A stretch of DNA of 64,000 bases from positions 17,613,001-17,677,000 of the forward strand of contig CP136893.1 of assembly GCA_034359265.1 (NCBI GenBank), read 5' to 3'. The notes under the pieces are model-generated. The model saw only the letters and a program-made list of their open reading frames with translations, did no database searches and was not told the origin of the DNA. Source of the DNA: Canna indica (taxonomy: Eukaryota > Streptophyta > Magnoliopsida > Zingiberales > Cannaceae). The first letter of the stretch is position 1, and every line of letters begins with the position of its first letter. Positions 46,715 through 58,558 of this stretch are shown here, piece by piece. A program made the translations under genes and the position numbers.

Positions 46715-47203
46715 CTAGAATAATATCTCAAGTAAAGTTTTGTCTCGGATCTCTTCAAAGATGATGTGTTCGATCTCCACCCCGGCCTCTGTGATCTCGT
46801 GCTCGAATTGGCTCCATTCTTTCCTGGACTTGGACAAGTCAGAATCGATCAGTTTCGTTATGTCGGCCAAAGCAGCTGTTTGACCCTTGCATGGCAATAA
46901 TATCTCACGAACCGAGCATTCATGACAGTTTAACACAAAATGGTGCGGCTCAAAGAAGTGCCTCTTCCGATTGGACTTTTGAGCATCGTCGCCGAAGCAG
47001 CACAAGCACTGAAACAGGTCCGAGTTGATTGGAGAGCCAATCACTGCATCTTCATCGTTGCCGCCGGAATATGACAGTCGATGGAAATCTACCGCATCAT
47101 TTTTCAGAAGACAAAGTCCCTGTCGACAAATCCCCTCCAACAGTCCTTGCGCAGCCTCCCGCATCGCCTCCTCCCCATCGCTCACCTCGTTGGCCATCGC
47201 CAT
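46715..47203 (-). CDS. Uncharacterised 162-residue protein, possibly DUF4378-like C-terminus
   Basis: A complete ORF starting ATGGCGATGGCC and ending in TAG, without introns in the coding part. I do not recognise it firmly. The last 45 residues (SRKEWSQFEHEITEAGVEIE, then HIIFEEIRDKTLLEIL) have the acidic, amphipathic pattern of the plant DUF4378 C-terminus. The middle has five cysteines in 60 residues. No signal peptide or membrane segment. The upstream GC/CT-rich sequence to about 47340 looks like a leader and has a short upstream ATG frame at about 47299. It could also be a truncated gene copy, since DUF4378 proteins are usually much longer. Confidence 0.45.
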   Translation of the reverse strand: MAMANEVSDGEEAMREAAQGLLEGICRQGLCLLKNDAVDFHRLSYSGGNDEDAVIGSPINSDLFQCLCCFGDDAQKSNRKRHFFEPHHFVLNCHECSVREILLPCKGQTAALADITKLIDSDLSKSRKEWSQFEHEITEAGVEIEHIIFEEIRDKTLLEILF

Positions 47204-47551
47204 GGCGGAGACGAACGAGTTGCAGGAGGGTGGTGAAGAGGAGGTTGTAGGTGGTGGGGCGGACGGCGACGTTCAGGGAGTCTTGCAGGCAGTAGCCATA
47301 AACGGAGAGTAATCAGAGGCGAGGAGAGGAGAAGAAATGGAAAAAAGTTGACTGCCGGGAGAAAGAAGAGAAGATAAATAGAAAAAAAAAAAATGGGGTC
47401 ATCAGTCACGATATGAAGTCGCCGGACCACGCAAGCGTCGTTTATTTCCACGTCAGATAAGTTGAGACGGCGCGTGATGATTTGGTAGATGACATAAACG
47501 AAAGTTAAATTTGTGCATTTACAGATTAAATTTGAAAACGCGAGTAGAACT
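47204..47551. other. Leader-like flank of the 46.7-kb ORF
   Basis: On the minus strand a CT-rich leader, then unremarkable sequence up to the TAA target of the Harbinger-like element. No other gene seen. Confidence 0.35.
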
Positions 47552-48632
47552 TAAAATTGTGTTTGGTTAGCAAAAACTGTTTTGTGTTTTTATTTTGAAG
47601 AAAACGAAAATAATTTTTTGTTTTTCTATTTTTTGTTTTGATGTTTTCATTTTCTGAAACACGTTTGGTTAACGAAAACAAAATGTGTTTTCGTGAAATT
47701 AAAAACTGTGAAATCCTATTTGGTTATACAAAACAGTGTTGGTTTTCAGAAGTATTTTCTAGTTGAAAATATGAAAACTTATTTGGTTTACCAAAACAAT
47801 GAGTTTGTTTTGAAATTAAATATGTGTATATAATTTATGATATTATATTTTAAAATATTTTAAATAAGTTATTTGTACATTGTAAATATTATAATATTTA
47901 AAAATATTAAATATAATATTTTAAAGTAATTTAAAGTAATAAAAATATTTTTAATTAGATATTTATTATACAATTTTTAATATTATTTTTTATTATATAT
48001 TTTTTTAAGATGAATAATGAGGTGTTTAAAAAAATTCTCAATTTTATTATAATCATTTGAAATGATATTGAAACTAGTATAAGTATAGCTCAATTTGAAA
48101 AATTGGAATGATACTTGATACTTGAAGAATTAGAATGATACTTGTATCAAGTATCAAGTCAGATACAAACTTTGATAAGAAAGAATCTTTCAAATAAATT
48201 TTATTAAAAAATTGTCATATACAAGTACGAAAAAGATACAAAAATTACACAAAGAAAAAATATTTCATATGATACAACAAATTTTATCTTTCATTAGATA
48301 CACAATAAATGATACAAAAACAACAATCTTGACCATCTCTTGCCGCATCTTTATTTTTAGCTGTGAGATCATCTTGTTAGTGAATAAAATATAGGGTTAT
48401 TTGAATATTGCACATCTCTAATAAAAAATGAGATGACTTCTCCAATTCTAAACCTCATGCATGACTTTGATATATGAAAAAAAAAACTTGAAATTAAAAC
48501 CAAACAAGTTTTATCGACAAACTAAAAAATATGTTTTATATATTTTTTGACGGTCTTACATTTATTTCAATTTTATCGAAAATAAATTAAATTGAAAATT
48601 AATTATTTAAAAATAAAAGTCATACATTTTAT

Positions 48633-49714
48633 TAATGTAGGGCTGATTTGTTGATACAAACTATACTTTAAAATCAAAATAGCAGCTCACTGTAATCTAT
48701 ACTTTTAAATCAAAGTAACAACTCATTGTAATCTATACTTTTAAAATCAACATATAGTAGTTCACTTTAAAATCAAAATAGCAGCTCATTGTAATCTATA
48801 CTTTTAAAATCAACATATAGCAGTTCACTTTAAAATCAAAATAGCAGCTCATTATAATCTATACTTTTAAAATCAACATATAGCAGTTCACTAAAATTAA
48901 AGTGAAATCAACGTATAGCCAAAAATAAATTATACTTAAATCATGAAATAAATCAGCCCTGATCATACTGTAAATTATACTTAAATCATGAATCAAATCA
49001 GCCCTGACCATACTGTAATCAGACATACTGTAAAACCAAAAGAGAATAGTAGTTCACCATATATCAATAACAACTCAGTCATGAACTTAGTCAACAACAA
49101 ATCCAACATTTCACCATATATCAATAACAACAACTCAGCCATGAACTTAATGAACAACAAATCCAACAACTGAAAGCTATGAACTAAGTCAACAACAACT
49201 CCAACAGTTCAATATATATAGTAATATACCAAATTAATGTAGGGCTGATTTGTTGATGCAAACTATACTTTAAAAATCAAAGTAGCAGCTCACTGTAATC
49301 TATACTTTAAAATCAAAGTAGCAGCTCATTGTAATTTATACTTTTAAAATCAACATATAGCAGTTCAATAAAATTGAAGTGAAATCAACAGATAGCCAAA
49401 AATAAATTATACTTAAATCATGAAACAAATCAGCCCTTACCATACTGTAAATTATACTTAAATCGTGAATCAAACCAGTCTAGACCATATTGTAATCAGA
49501 CATACTGTAAAATCAAAAGAAAATAGTAGTTCACCATATATCAATAACAACGCAGCCATGAACTCAGTCAATAACAAATCCAATAGTTCACCATATATCA
49601 ATAACAACAACTTAGCCATGAACTTAGTGAACAACAAATCCAACAACTGAGAGCTATGAACTAAGTCAACAATAACTCTAATAGTTCAACATATATAGCA
49701 ATATACCAAATTAA
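48633..49714. repeat. ~600-bp tandem duplication with internal 63-bp repeats
   Basis: Copy A 48633-49232 and copy B 49233-49714 both begin ATTAATGTAGGGCTGATTTG and end in ATATACCAAATTAA. Copy A carries extra units of about 63 bp (TCAACATATAGCAGTTCACT, then AAAATCAAAATAGCAGCTCA), which accounts for its greater length. The 60-codon open frames in each copy are by-products of the repeat. Confidence 0.8.
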
Positions 49715-50799
49715 ATAGCATGAGATCATATCAAGATCCAACAGTTCAGCATACCATATAAAAAACCAACATCCGACAGTCCATCTCAAGTTCAATATAA
49801 ATATTGGGCGATGAAGGAAATGTGTATCACTATTAATTGATTATCGCCTCCAATTCATTGCCCACACAAGAACAAACTTGCCCATAACCGCCTCCAAAGC
49901 TTACACAACAACCATAAATACAATCATATAAGCATACACAACAACCATAATTACAATCATATAAGCATACACAAAATATACTAATATTGGGCAATATTGA
50001 TCTACAACATTAGGAAGGAAAGTGCGCATACCCATTGATTGGGTATCGCCTCCATTTCCTTTGAAATAATAGTTAGCATGCTTACAAATGATAACTAGTT
50101 ATTGTTTAGTATGATAACTATAACTATTTCATAACCAGAATAGAACTAATGATGATTATTACCATACTATATAATGTTATTACTATAAGTTTCAACCAAA
50201 TTAAATCTGTAAGCATAAAATACAACCTGATAAACATACCATACTAAACATAAAATACATAACCAATATCATACATAACAAATATCATATGTAACCAATA
50301 TCATACGTAACAAATATCATACATAACCAATATCATACATAACCTGATAACAATAAATATGTATAACCTGATAACAATATTATAACTTATCATGCAATAG
50401 ATATGTAACTTGATAATACATTTCAGTACAATATCAACATAATCAGTCATCAACAACAAATCTTGTTACAGAACAATATCATACATAATCAGTCATCAAC
50501 AACAAATCTTGTTACAAAATAATACATCTGTAAAAAAAGGATCTATAAAAAGCGATAGAACAAGACAGAAGAATAGATCCGTAAACCCTAGATAAAAAAA
50601 TAAGAAAGAACACTAGATCTGTTTCAAAAAATAACAAGACAGGACCATATCATACATAAACCATAAACCCTAGATAAAAAAACGAAAACAAATAGATCAA
50701 ACATAAGAAGAAAAAAATATCATATACACCCTAAACCCTAGATAAAAAAAATACAACACACCATAGATCGGGTCAAGTTCAAGAAGAAGAAAACGTAGA

Positions 50800-51110
50800 T
50801 CAGGTCGAGTTCGAGAAGAAGAAAGCGTAGATCAAGAAGAAGAAAACGTAGATCCGGAATATGAATGGTAGGAGTAGACCTTACCTTCAAAGGATCGAGT
50901 GGCCGAAAACAACTGAGGAGAGGTAGTCGGCGCTGGGCGAGAAGTTGTCGCCCTAAAAAAAAAACCCTAGATCAAGTCGAGTTCGAGAAGAAGAAAACGT
51001 AGATCCGGAATATGAAAGGTAGGAGAAGATCTTACCTTCAAAGGAGTGGCCGAAAAAAACCGAGGAGAGGTAGTCGGCGTTGGGCGAGAAGTTGTCGCCG
51101 AGCTCTGCTA
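50800..51110 (-). repeat. Tandem copies of an exon-like segment in the Harbinger-like element
   Basis: Copies at about 50808-50952 and 50979-51103 share GAGTTCGAGAAGAAGAAAAC, GATCCGGAATATGAA, a TTACCTTCAAAGGA junction and GAGGAGAGGTAGTCGGCG. On the minus strand each reads like the 3' end of a first exon with a donor (CCTTTGAAG|GTAAG). It may be the 5' end of a former element gene or a captured gene fragment. Confidence 0.55.
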
Positions 51111-51417
51111 GGGTTAGGGTGAAGGGTGAGTCGCGTGGGATGAGAGACCCGTGAGGAGCAATATCTGGGTTTTGTTTATTGAATCGAAAATGGGCTATTT
51201 TCTACATATTCACAAGAATGCCACTCCGACCGTTTTTTATTTTGGATGAAAACGCAGTTTTCTAATTCATGTACAAATGACGTTTTGAAGAAAACACGTT
51301 TTGGAGAAAACAATCGCCCGTTTCGCGCAACCAAACGCGATTTCAGGAGCGTTTTGGCTTTCAACAAAAAACCAAAACCCAAAACGCGTCCGTTTTGGGT
51401 AACCAAACAGCCCCTAA

Positions 51418-52817
51418 AAATTTTACAAATCTTGTGATTTTTTAGTCTATTATCTCAACATTTTTTATATAATTCAATATGTACCTAAGTTTTCAAGAAG
51501 CTTGCTATGAATCAAAAAGAAGAAAATGGCTTTTCTATGAAATATTCCCGGCTACATCCTCTTGCTATTCTTTTTATTTGATTTAGCTTGCATGATTGAT
51601 CTTGATCATAGACAAGGAAAATTTTCCTCCAAAATCAATATGAAAGAAGAGTTGGATTATTGATGTCTAATGTTATGCTTACGATGCAAGGTTTGGCATA
51701 TGTAGTCGTACAGAATCATTGATGTATTTAGTAACATTTCGATGTAATTAAGAAAATAAATTACAAACTATAATGCCATCGATGTATTAAGAAATTTAAG
51801 ATTACTTTATGTATAGAGACCTTTATGTATAATATTGAACTTAAGCAATAAAGATATGCAAATATATTTTGGTCATTTTATCATGTACAAGACTGTGTTA
51901 TAGCGAAACAAACGCACGACGAGATTGAATATCGTGTCTTATTCTTGATGAAACAAACATAGTATAATTGTTGTCCTAGGGCACCTGATGTTCTGTCATT
52001 ATCCCTGTCTGGTGTCTTGTGACGGGCAGTTTGCGAACCAAACGAGCTCATAATTTATATTACTTATATCATAAGTTGGGCCGAGCCAGGACAATCTCGA
52101 TTTTTTATGTCGTCCCGATCCCGTCCCGATTTTTAATCGGGACAAATATATTTGTCTCGGTTGGGCCGGACCGGGACGGTCGGGACATCCCGATCCGTTG
52201 TCACCCCTAGCCCATGCATGGTAAGAATCGGCCTGATAGCTCGATTTGAGCTCGATAATACGGTTCAAGCCCGATAACCCGATTTAAAATTTTTGTTGTC
52301 ATACTAATGGACCAGACCAACCCGTTTACTGTTTGTGCCGTATTGGACCTGAGGATCTCAAACCCGAACTTTTATCAAATCGGATTAGGCCGAGCATAAT
52401 TTTTATTTGGGTCGCCCCGACACAAATTCACCGGATCTATCATGTTCTTCCCGTGACAAAGGTGTCATCAACTTGAAATTAGCTCTCTAACAAGAATCAG
52501 ATGGTCAATCGAATCTAAACAACCATCGTCCAAGCTCGTCTACCTAAATTAACACCAACGAAAGACCCATGCATGCGTTCCCGGCTACCGCGACATGTGT
52601 CCAACAACGAGCTGCCACCCTCTCCGCAACCATCCACCTGTCCTCCCATCCCCATCTACCTCACAGTCTCTTCGTATATATTGATCATGCAGCAAGCAGG
52701 CCAATTCGCAAACACCTTATCTGCTTTACGCTTCAGCTTGTTCGCATCCATCACTGCATTTTAATTTCCCCTCATCTTCATCATCATCGTCTTGGAGTTT
52801 ACGTACCGACGACGGCC
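51418..52817. other. Spacer upstream of the PEBP gene, with low-complexity GC repeats
   Basis: 51418-52030 is AT-rich and empty. 52075-52205 (GGGCCGAGCCAGGAC ... TTGTCACCCCTAG) and 52225-52440 (GGCCTGATAGCTCGATTTG ... GTCGCCCCGACAC) are fragments of the same kind of low-complexity element found at 60877-61360, but target duplications were not found. 52500-52817 is the presumed promoter and 5'UTR of the PEBP gene. A TATATATT at about 52675 could be its TATA box. Confidence 0.45.
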
Positions 52818-53399
52818 ATGGCGCAGGAGACGCTGAAGCTGGTGTCGCCGTCCATCGGCAACGAGGGCCGGCTGCCGCGCAAGTACACGGGCGACGGCCA
52901 GGGCGCGGTCAAGGACGTTTCGCCGCCCCTGGAGTGGTACGGCGTGCCGGAGGCGGCGCAGTCGCTGGCTCTGGTGGTTGAGGACATCGACATGCCGTCG
53001 GAGTCGGACGGCCCCATCGTGCCGTGGACGCACTGGGTGGTGGTCAACATCCCGCCGGGGCTGCGTGGCCTGCCCGAGGGCTTCTCCGGCAAGGAGTCGT
53101 CCATGGGCAAGGAGTACGCCAGCATCAAGGAGGGCAACAATGACTGGAAGGTGCCCGGTTGGCGCGGCCCCTTGCCGCCCACCTCCGGCCACCGCATCCG
53201 TTTCAAGCTCTACGCTCTCGACCAAGACATACGTCTCGGCAACAAGGTAGAACAACATTTAGTACTCAAATAATCACTCAATTGGATCTGCCAATGCAAG
53301 CTTTTGTTTGTGCATATCTGACAGGTGACAAAGGAAAAGCTTCAGGACTCAATAGAAGAGCACGTGATTGGAGAAGCAGAATTGGTAGCCATCTTTTAA
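52818..53399 (+). CDS. PEBP family protein, YbhB/YbcL-like
   Basis: Two exons, 52818-53246 and 53325-53399, joined at AACAAG|GTAGAA and TGACAG|GTGACA, giving 167 residues. It resembles the plant PEBP protein At5g01300, not FT/TFL1. Motifs: SPPLEWYGVPE, the D-x-D-x-P site in VVEDIDMP, PWTHWVV, EGNNDWKVPGWRGPLPP and SGHRIRFKLYALD, together forming the ligand pocket. Exon 2 ends in an EHVIGEAELVAIF tail, as in the family. No signal peptide is seen, so it is probably cytosolic. The ATG at 52818 (GGCCATGGCG context) is used; the open frame runs further upstream but without family similarity. Exon 1 is very GC-rich and exon 2 is not. AATAAAG at about 53501 may be a polyadenylation signal. The gene converges on the bHLH gene. 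Confidence 0.9.
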
Positions 53400-53714
53400 C
53401 TTCTAAGCAGCAAGAGTATTTTTGTACAACCCCTCTTGTGGGTCTAGTTTTCTTCCTTTCCCTTCAAATCTTTCCTACTTGAAATGTGTTGTTTCAGTAC
53501 AAATAAAGACATACCAAAGGTTTTCAATCTGATATCACTCTAGTCACTCAGAAGTGATTATAATACATTTAATTATAAATAATAAGTAAAATGAGCAATT
53601 GAGTAGTTGCTAGTGATCATCCAAAATACAATAACAGACCTCTTGATGCCAATAAAAGGGAGGGTCAAGTCTCTTGGAAATACATGCTAGAGAAATTGGA
53701 TTGGTTGTTTCTTC

Positions 53715-54196
53715 TGTAAGACAAATTCTTTAATCAAGTATTTCATGAATTTAAGAATATCATAAATAAATTAGTAAGATAAGATCTTACTTGATGACGA
53801 CATAATTTGCAGCGGAATAAATTTCTGGATCTCCAAAGGAAAGCCGGGTCTTCCTCCACAACACCGCCTCAAATGCTCTGCTTTCGATGGGGAAAGCAAC
53901 TATGAGCTAGGGTTTTTCCACACGGTGTATAGAGGGGACCTAGCCACTATTTATAACTGATTATATGGGCCCGTCCATCACGGGCTTCATTAATCGGACC
54001 TACACTTGATTAATCACACCAATCATGGTTAAGTGTTTCAAGCTCGAATCACATGGATCAAGATCACATGAGCTAACAGGCATCTCAATAATGGATCATA
54101 AGATCAAACCCTTTTTTATCAAATCAAAACATTACAATTGATTGTAGCCCACATATGAAAAATGAAAATATAGAATATTTAAAAAATATTCTAACA
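53715..54196 (-). repeat. Copia LTR (3' LTR of the element)
   Basis: 482 bp, differing from its partner at about a dozen positions, mostly near the left end and as single substitutions. Contains an ACTATTTATAACTG stretch that may be the TATA region. Confidence 0.9.
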
Positions 54197-54639
54197 TTCT
54201 CCCACTTGGGCAAGATCAATTGTAAAGTTTTATTTTTGAAAAAATAAATTTAAAAAACGACACTCGGGTTTAATCATATATTTCAAAAAATATGGCCACA
54301 AAATAAAAAATAAAAAATAAAATAAAAATGTGGCCACAAAATAAAAATAAAATAAAAATGATCCAAGATGCAACATTTATTATGACTCATATCAACAACC
54401 AATGATATCGAATCATGGCAGCCATCATGACAATACTGGAAATAAGACTTTCCATGGTCACGAATACCACTGACATTGCTGACAATTGTCATTGGTGTGG
54501 AGTGTAGCATGAAAATAACACTCAAAATGATCCGATAAGAACAGTGTTATTTTCATTGTCAGTCCTCATACTTTCTCTTCTAGATATACATTTCGGTAGG
54601 AGAAAGCGTATGATTTTTAGAAAACCATCAAGTCCCTAG

Positions 54640-54855
54640 ACTCAAAATTGGCATCAATCAATGGGCAACATGATTCACATGACACCGAGCCTTTAAACAA
54701 AAATTATGATATCTCTAGACTTAAATATGGTATCAATCAAGAGACATTCTGATTCAAATGATACCGAGTCTTAAACCAAAATATGATATCTCTAGACTTA
54801 AATATGGTATCAATCAAGAGACATTCTGATTCAAATGATACCGAGTCTTAAATAA
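54640..54855 (-). repeat. Tandem repeat, 3 units of ~74 bp
   Basis: Units with ATCTCTAGACTTAAATATGG, TATCAATCAAGAGACATTCT and GATTCAAATGATACCGAGTC. Units two and three are almost identical; the first is diverged. It lies in the 3' non-coding part of the Copia element. Confidence 0.8.
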
Positions 54856-54929
54856 TTATTGAACACATATATTAAATATGACAATATGATCTCAAAGTGC
54901 TCAAAACAAAAGGAAAAATAACTCCCACT

Positions 54930-55140
54930 AACCAAGCACATTAAAAGAACTCAGAATGCCCATATTTTCAACATGTCTTTTAAAGACTATGGGTCTGAGT
55001 CACTTGGTTAAGGGATCAGCGAGCATCAGATCTGTCTCTATGAGTTCAACTAAAATATCTCATTTCTTTACAAGATCTCTAACAGTCAAATATTTCAACT
55101 CTAAATGTTTGGAGTCTTGTAATGAGATCTAAAATGTGAA
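54930..55140 (-). pseudogene. Copia pol 3' end (RNase H C-terminus) remnant
   Basis: On the minus strand one frame reads SKHLELKYLTVRDLVKK, a stop, then ETDLMLADPLTK, a stop, then HVENMGILSSF. These are the standard last motifs of Ty1-copia polyproteins. It confirms the family and the minus orientation. Integrase and most of RT are not recognisable upstream. Confidence 0.8.
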
Positions 55141-58063
55141 GTCATATATTAATATTTTTAGGTCAAGTAGCTTGATATTCAGCTAAAAAATATTTTCCTC
55201 CCACTGACCTTCACATTTATATATTAATCAATTATTTTCTTCACATCCTATTAGTGTCGCTATCTTATCAACAAGTGATCGATTTATGAATCAGTTAATC
55301 AATGAGACTACATTAGTTTTCGAAAATCTATCACCTTTGGGCAGACAGATTTCTAGACCAATGCACACTCTAATAACTTCATCACAATATAATTAGAATG
55401 TGTTAGATTAAATTATAGGGCATATCATAAAATTGAAATTGAGGCTAACCAAATATTACATATTCACCTTTGGGCAGAACATGCAATCACGAAATAAAGC
55501 CTCGATGAGTTAAATAATGAGACACTGATTTTCGAAAATCTATCACCTTTGGGCAGACAGATTTCTAGACCAATGCACACTCTTCTAACTCCATTACAAA
55601 ACTTCCAATTAAAACATCCAATAATCATCCTTTGGGAAAAAACTATTGAATGAATTAATCTTCAGTATTCCTCATATGATGAGAAAATACACCACTCATT
55701 ATAAGTAATCCCACTTTGGTGGTAATTACAAATAATAACTAGTGAAAAAACTCATCAGGAATCAATTGCCCACATGTCAAATATTCAAATCCAATATATA
55801 TTGCAAAATTGGTACAAGAATAAAGTACCATGATTAATAATGAATTTAAATCAATGACCATTTTAAATTATTATTTATGTTTATGTGGTTGTAAATTATG
55901 CCAATATCCCCACCTAATTGTAGCTATATTAGGTTTCAAATATATATAAAAAATTGGCAGCATTATTTACAATAATGAATTAATATTTTAAGTAATCCAC
56001 ATAACATAAAATGAATAATAATATTATCACGTAAGTAATAAATCACATGGATTCTACATCATGCTAAATGTAGCAAAATTTGAACATGATAATAAAATTT
56101 ACATTAATAAATCATGAAATCAATCATGCTGGCAAAATTATGATAATAAATCAGCTATATTGTGTCAATTATGCAATATTATTATAATATCTGGATAATA
56201 ATGTTGCATTATGCCTAAATTAAGCAGAAAAATAAGCATATCTATTGTGCCCAGAACTTTTATAAGCAGCGGACTGAAAAATTGAAGAAGGACCATTAAT
56301 AGCATTAAGCCCATATTCAAGATTCAATAGCCCAGTTCAGTTCCAACACAAGATAAGAAGGATTTTGCAGTCACATTAAAAATTTAAAATACTGCAATAT
56401 AATAAAATTGACGACAATAAACACGTGATTAATTATAGCATGATATTTAATATGATAAATCACATGACACATATTGGGATCAAAAGTCTAATCTATAAAT
56501 ACACAAGGCTCCCAAAAATTAAATTCAATGAGAAAGAATTCCAACACAATTTAAATATTGTATTCAAAATTTCATGTCATGATCTAATTCTAAAGTAAAT
56601 TGGTTAAAAACATAGTGAACCACTGAAAATTACATTGAATCAAAATTGAACCAATCGTAAAAGGATCAATTAAACATGAACTAAATGTAATTGAGTTGAA
56701 CCAATCATAATTTAAACTGAACTGATAAAAATAAACCAAATCAGTCAAGAAATTTGGTGAACCGATTGAAAATTGAATTGAACCAATGAAAGTTAAGCTG
56801 AACCGATTGTAATTGAATGAAATCGGTAAAAATTAAGTTGAACCGGACTAAATTTGGGATGAACCGGCTTATGAACTGAAATTAATTAAAAAATAGACCG
56901 ACTAAATAAAAAATGGACCAGCTCAATTGGAATAAACTGAATTCGAAATTGGCTGGGCCGGCTGATTGAACCCGTGAATTGGGGCGAACTGGATGCTGAG
57001 CCGGTGGAAACAGGGATGAATCAGACCGAAATCAATTAAACCAGTTTAATTAAATTCAAATTGAAAATAAAACAGATTCAATTAAAAGGCTAGACCGGCT
57101 TAACTGGAGAGAAAAAAAAAATTGGATCGGTCTAATTAAAAACCAGCACGACAGTAAGAATGGATCAGCTTAATAATAATTAAAATAAATAAGAAATTTG
57201 GCTCAGAAAAAAAAAAACTGATTACATATTTCAGCCTGCTCAGCAGGCCCAAGCGGCCCGAGTAGGCTTGCCCCGCCAGGCCCTGTTGTGCCCATTAGGG
57301 CACAGCCTAGAAAACACAGGACGACGGTCGGCGGGACGCTCCCAGGGCTTCCTGCTCGCGCCGCCAACGACGCTGCACAGCAAGACGCGCCCGCTTAACG
57401 TATGCGGAGCAGTAGCTCTTGCTCGCGCCGCGAGGCAGCGCTCCACGCGCAGCAACGCAAGATGCGGGCACTGTATCACATGCATCGTGAGCCGTGCCCC
57501 AAGCAACATTGCAGTGCTCGCAATTGCAGCGTGTTCCCGCACAGGCATCGCTGATGCGAGCGACGAGGCTAGTGTTGCAGAGGCACAGGAATAATTGAAT
57601 GGGATGCACAGACGCCGAAAAAGAGAATTTGCTAATTAATAAACATGAACAGTAGAACCGATAAAGCAAACAATAAGCTTAAGATTTCCAATGGAAATTT
57701 CAACAATGATTATTTACTTTACACAATTAAATACTACGGAAATATGAAAGCAAGATCACATCACGTCAACATAGATCATATTCTCAATTCATATAAAAAT
57801 TCTTGCACAACAAAGAATCAATCAACTGCGGATAAGATTTTAAGCGTATTGCACAGAACCTTATCGGCTGAGAGCGATCACAAAAGGAGATGTAAAGCAT
57901 CCTAGAAGCATAATAAAAAATATCCGAAAGAATAGATACGACGATCAACGGAAAGATTAATTTTAATATTCAAACATGATGAATCAAAATTTAAACAGAT
58001 TATTCATCATATTAAAATCATCCCATAATTATCATAAACGAATTCTTAAATTCATGAAAAGGA

Positions 58064-58075
58064 GCTCTGATACCA
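58064..58075 (-). promoter_or_regulatory. tRNA-Met primer binding site of the Copia element
   Basis: TGGTATCAGAGC on the minus strand, two bases inside the 5' LTR, as usual for Ty1-copia. Confidence 0.9.
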
Positions 58076-58077
58076 AT

Positions 58078-58558
58078 TGTAAGACAAATCTTACATCAAG
58101 AATTTCATGAATTTAAGAATATCATAATTAAATTAGTAAGATAAGATCTTACTTGATGACGACATAATTTGCAGCGGAATAAACTTCTGGATCTTCAAAG
58201 GAAAGCCGGGTCTTCCTCCACAACACCGTCTCAAATGCTCTGCTTGCGATGGGGAAAGCAACTATGAGCTAGGGTTTTTCCACACGGTGTATAGAGGGGA
58301 CCTAGCCACTATTTATAACTGATTATATGGGTCCGTCCATCACGGGCTTCATTAATCGGACCTACACTTGATTAATCACACCAATCATGGTTAAATGTTT
58401 CAAGCTCGAATCACATGGATCAAGATCACATGAGCTAACAGGCATCTCAATAATGGATCATAAGATCAAACCATTTTTTATCAAATCAAAACATTACAAT
58501 TGATTGTAGCCCACATATGAAAAATGAAAATATAGAATATTTAAAAAATATTCTAACA
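58078..58558 (-). repeat. Copia LTR (5' LTR of the element)
   Basis: 481 bp. Its outer end (TGTTAG on the minus strand) touches the bHLH coding sequence and supplies a Cys codon and a TAG stop to that gene. Confidence 0.9.

Larger units (their letters stand above)
47555..51414. mobile_element. Non-autonomous PIF/Harbinger-like element
   Basis: 3860 bp between TAA target copies (47552-47554 and 51415-51417). Left end AATTGTGTTTGGTTAGC; right end, read inward, GGGGCTGTTTGGTTACCC. They share TGTTTGGTTA and then AAAAC. A GGGGCTGTTTGGTT end with a TAA/TTA target is typical of Harbinger. Inside are AT-rich DNA, tandem duplications and no transposase. The strand is not assigned. The element could alternatively belong to another family with similar ends. 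Confidence 0.55.
53715..58558 (-). mobile_element. Ty1-copia LTR retrotransposon, internally degenerate
   Basis: LTRs at 53715-54196 and 58078-58558 (about 482 bp). On the minus strand they run TGTTAGAATATT...CTTACA. The TSD TCTTC is perfect (53710-53714 and 58559-58563). The tRNA-Met primer site lies just inside the LTR at 58064-58075, and a purine tract (AAGTGGGAGAA) just inside the other. The only clear coding remnant is the end of pol near 54930-55140. The rest is AT-rich with a GC-rich island at 57236-57594. It is inserted in the last coding exon of the bHLH gene, in the same orientation. Confidence 0.9.

Noticed and set aside
48988..49650. Two similar 61-codon ORFs (Asn/Ser-rich)
   Set aside because: They arise from the tandem duplication and have no start context, domain or codon bias.
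57236..57600. GC-rich ORFs inside the Copia element as a gene
   Set aside because: Three overlapping frames are open only because of GC-rich composition, and no gag or other domain is visible. A captured fragment is possible but not supported.
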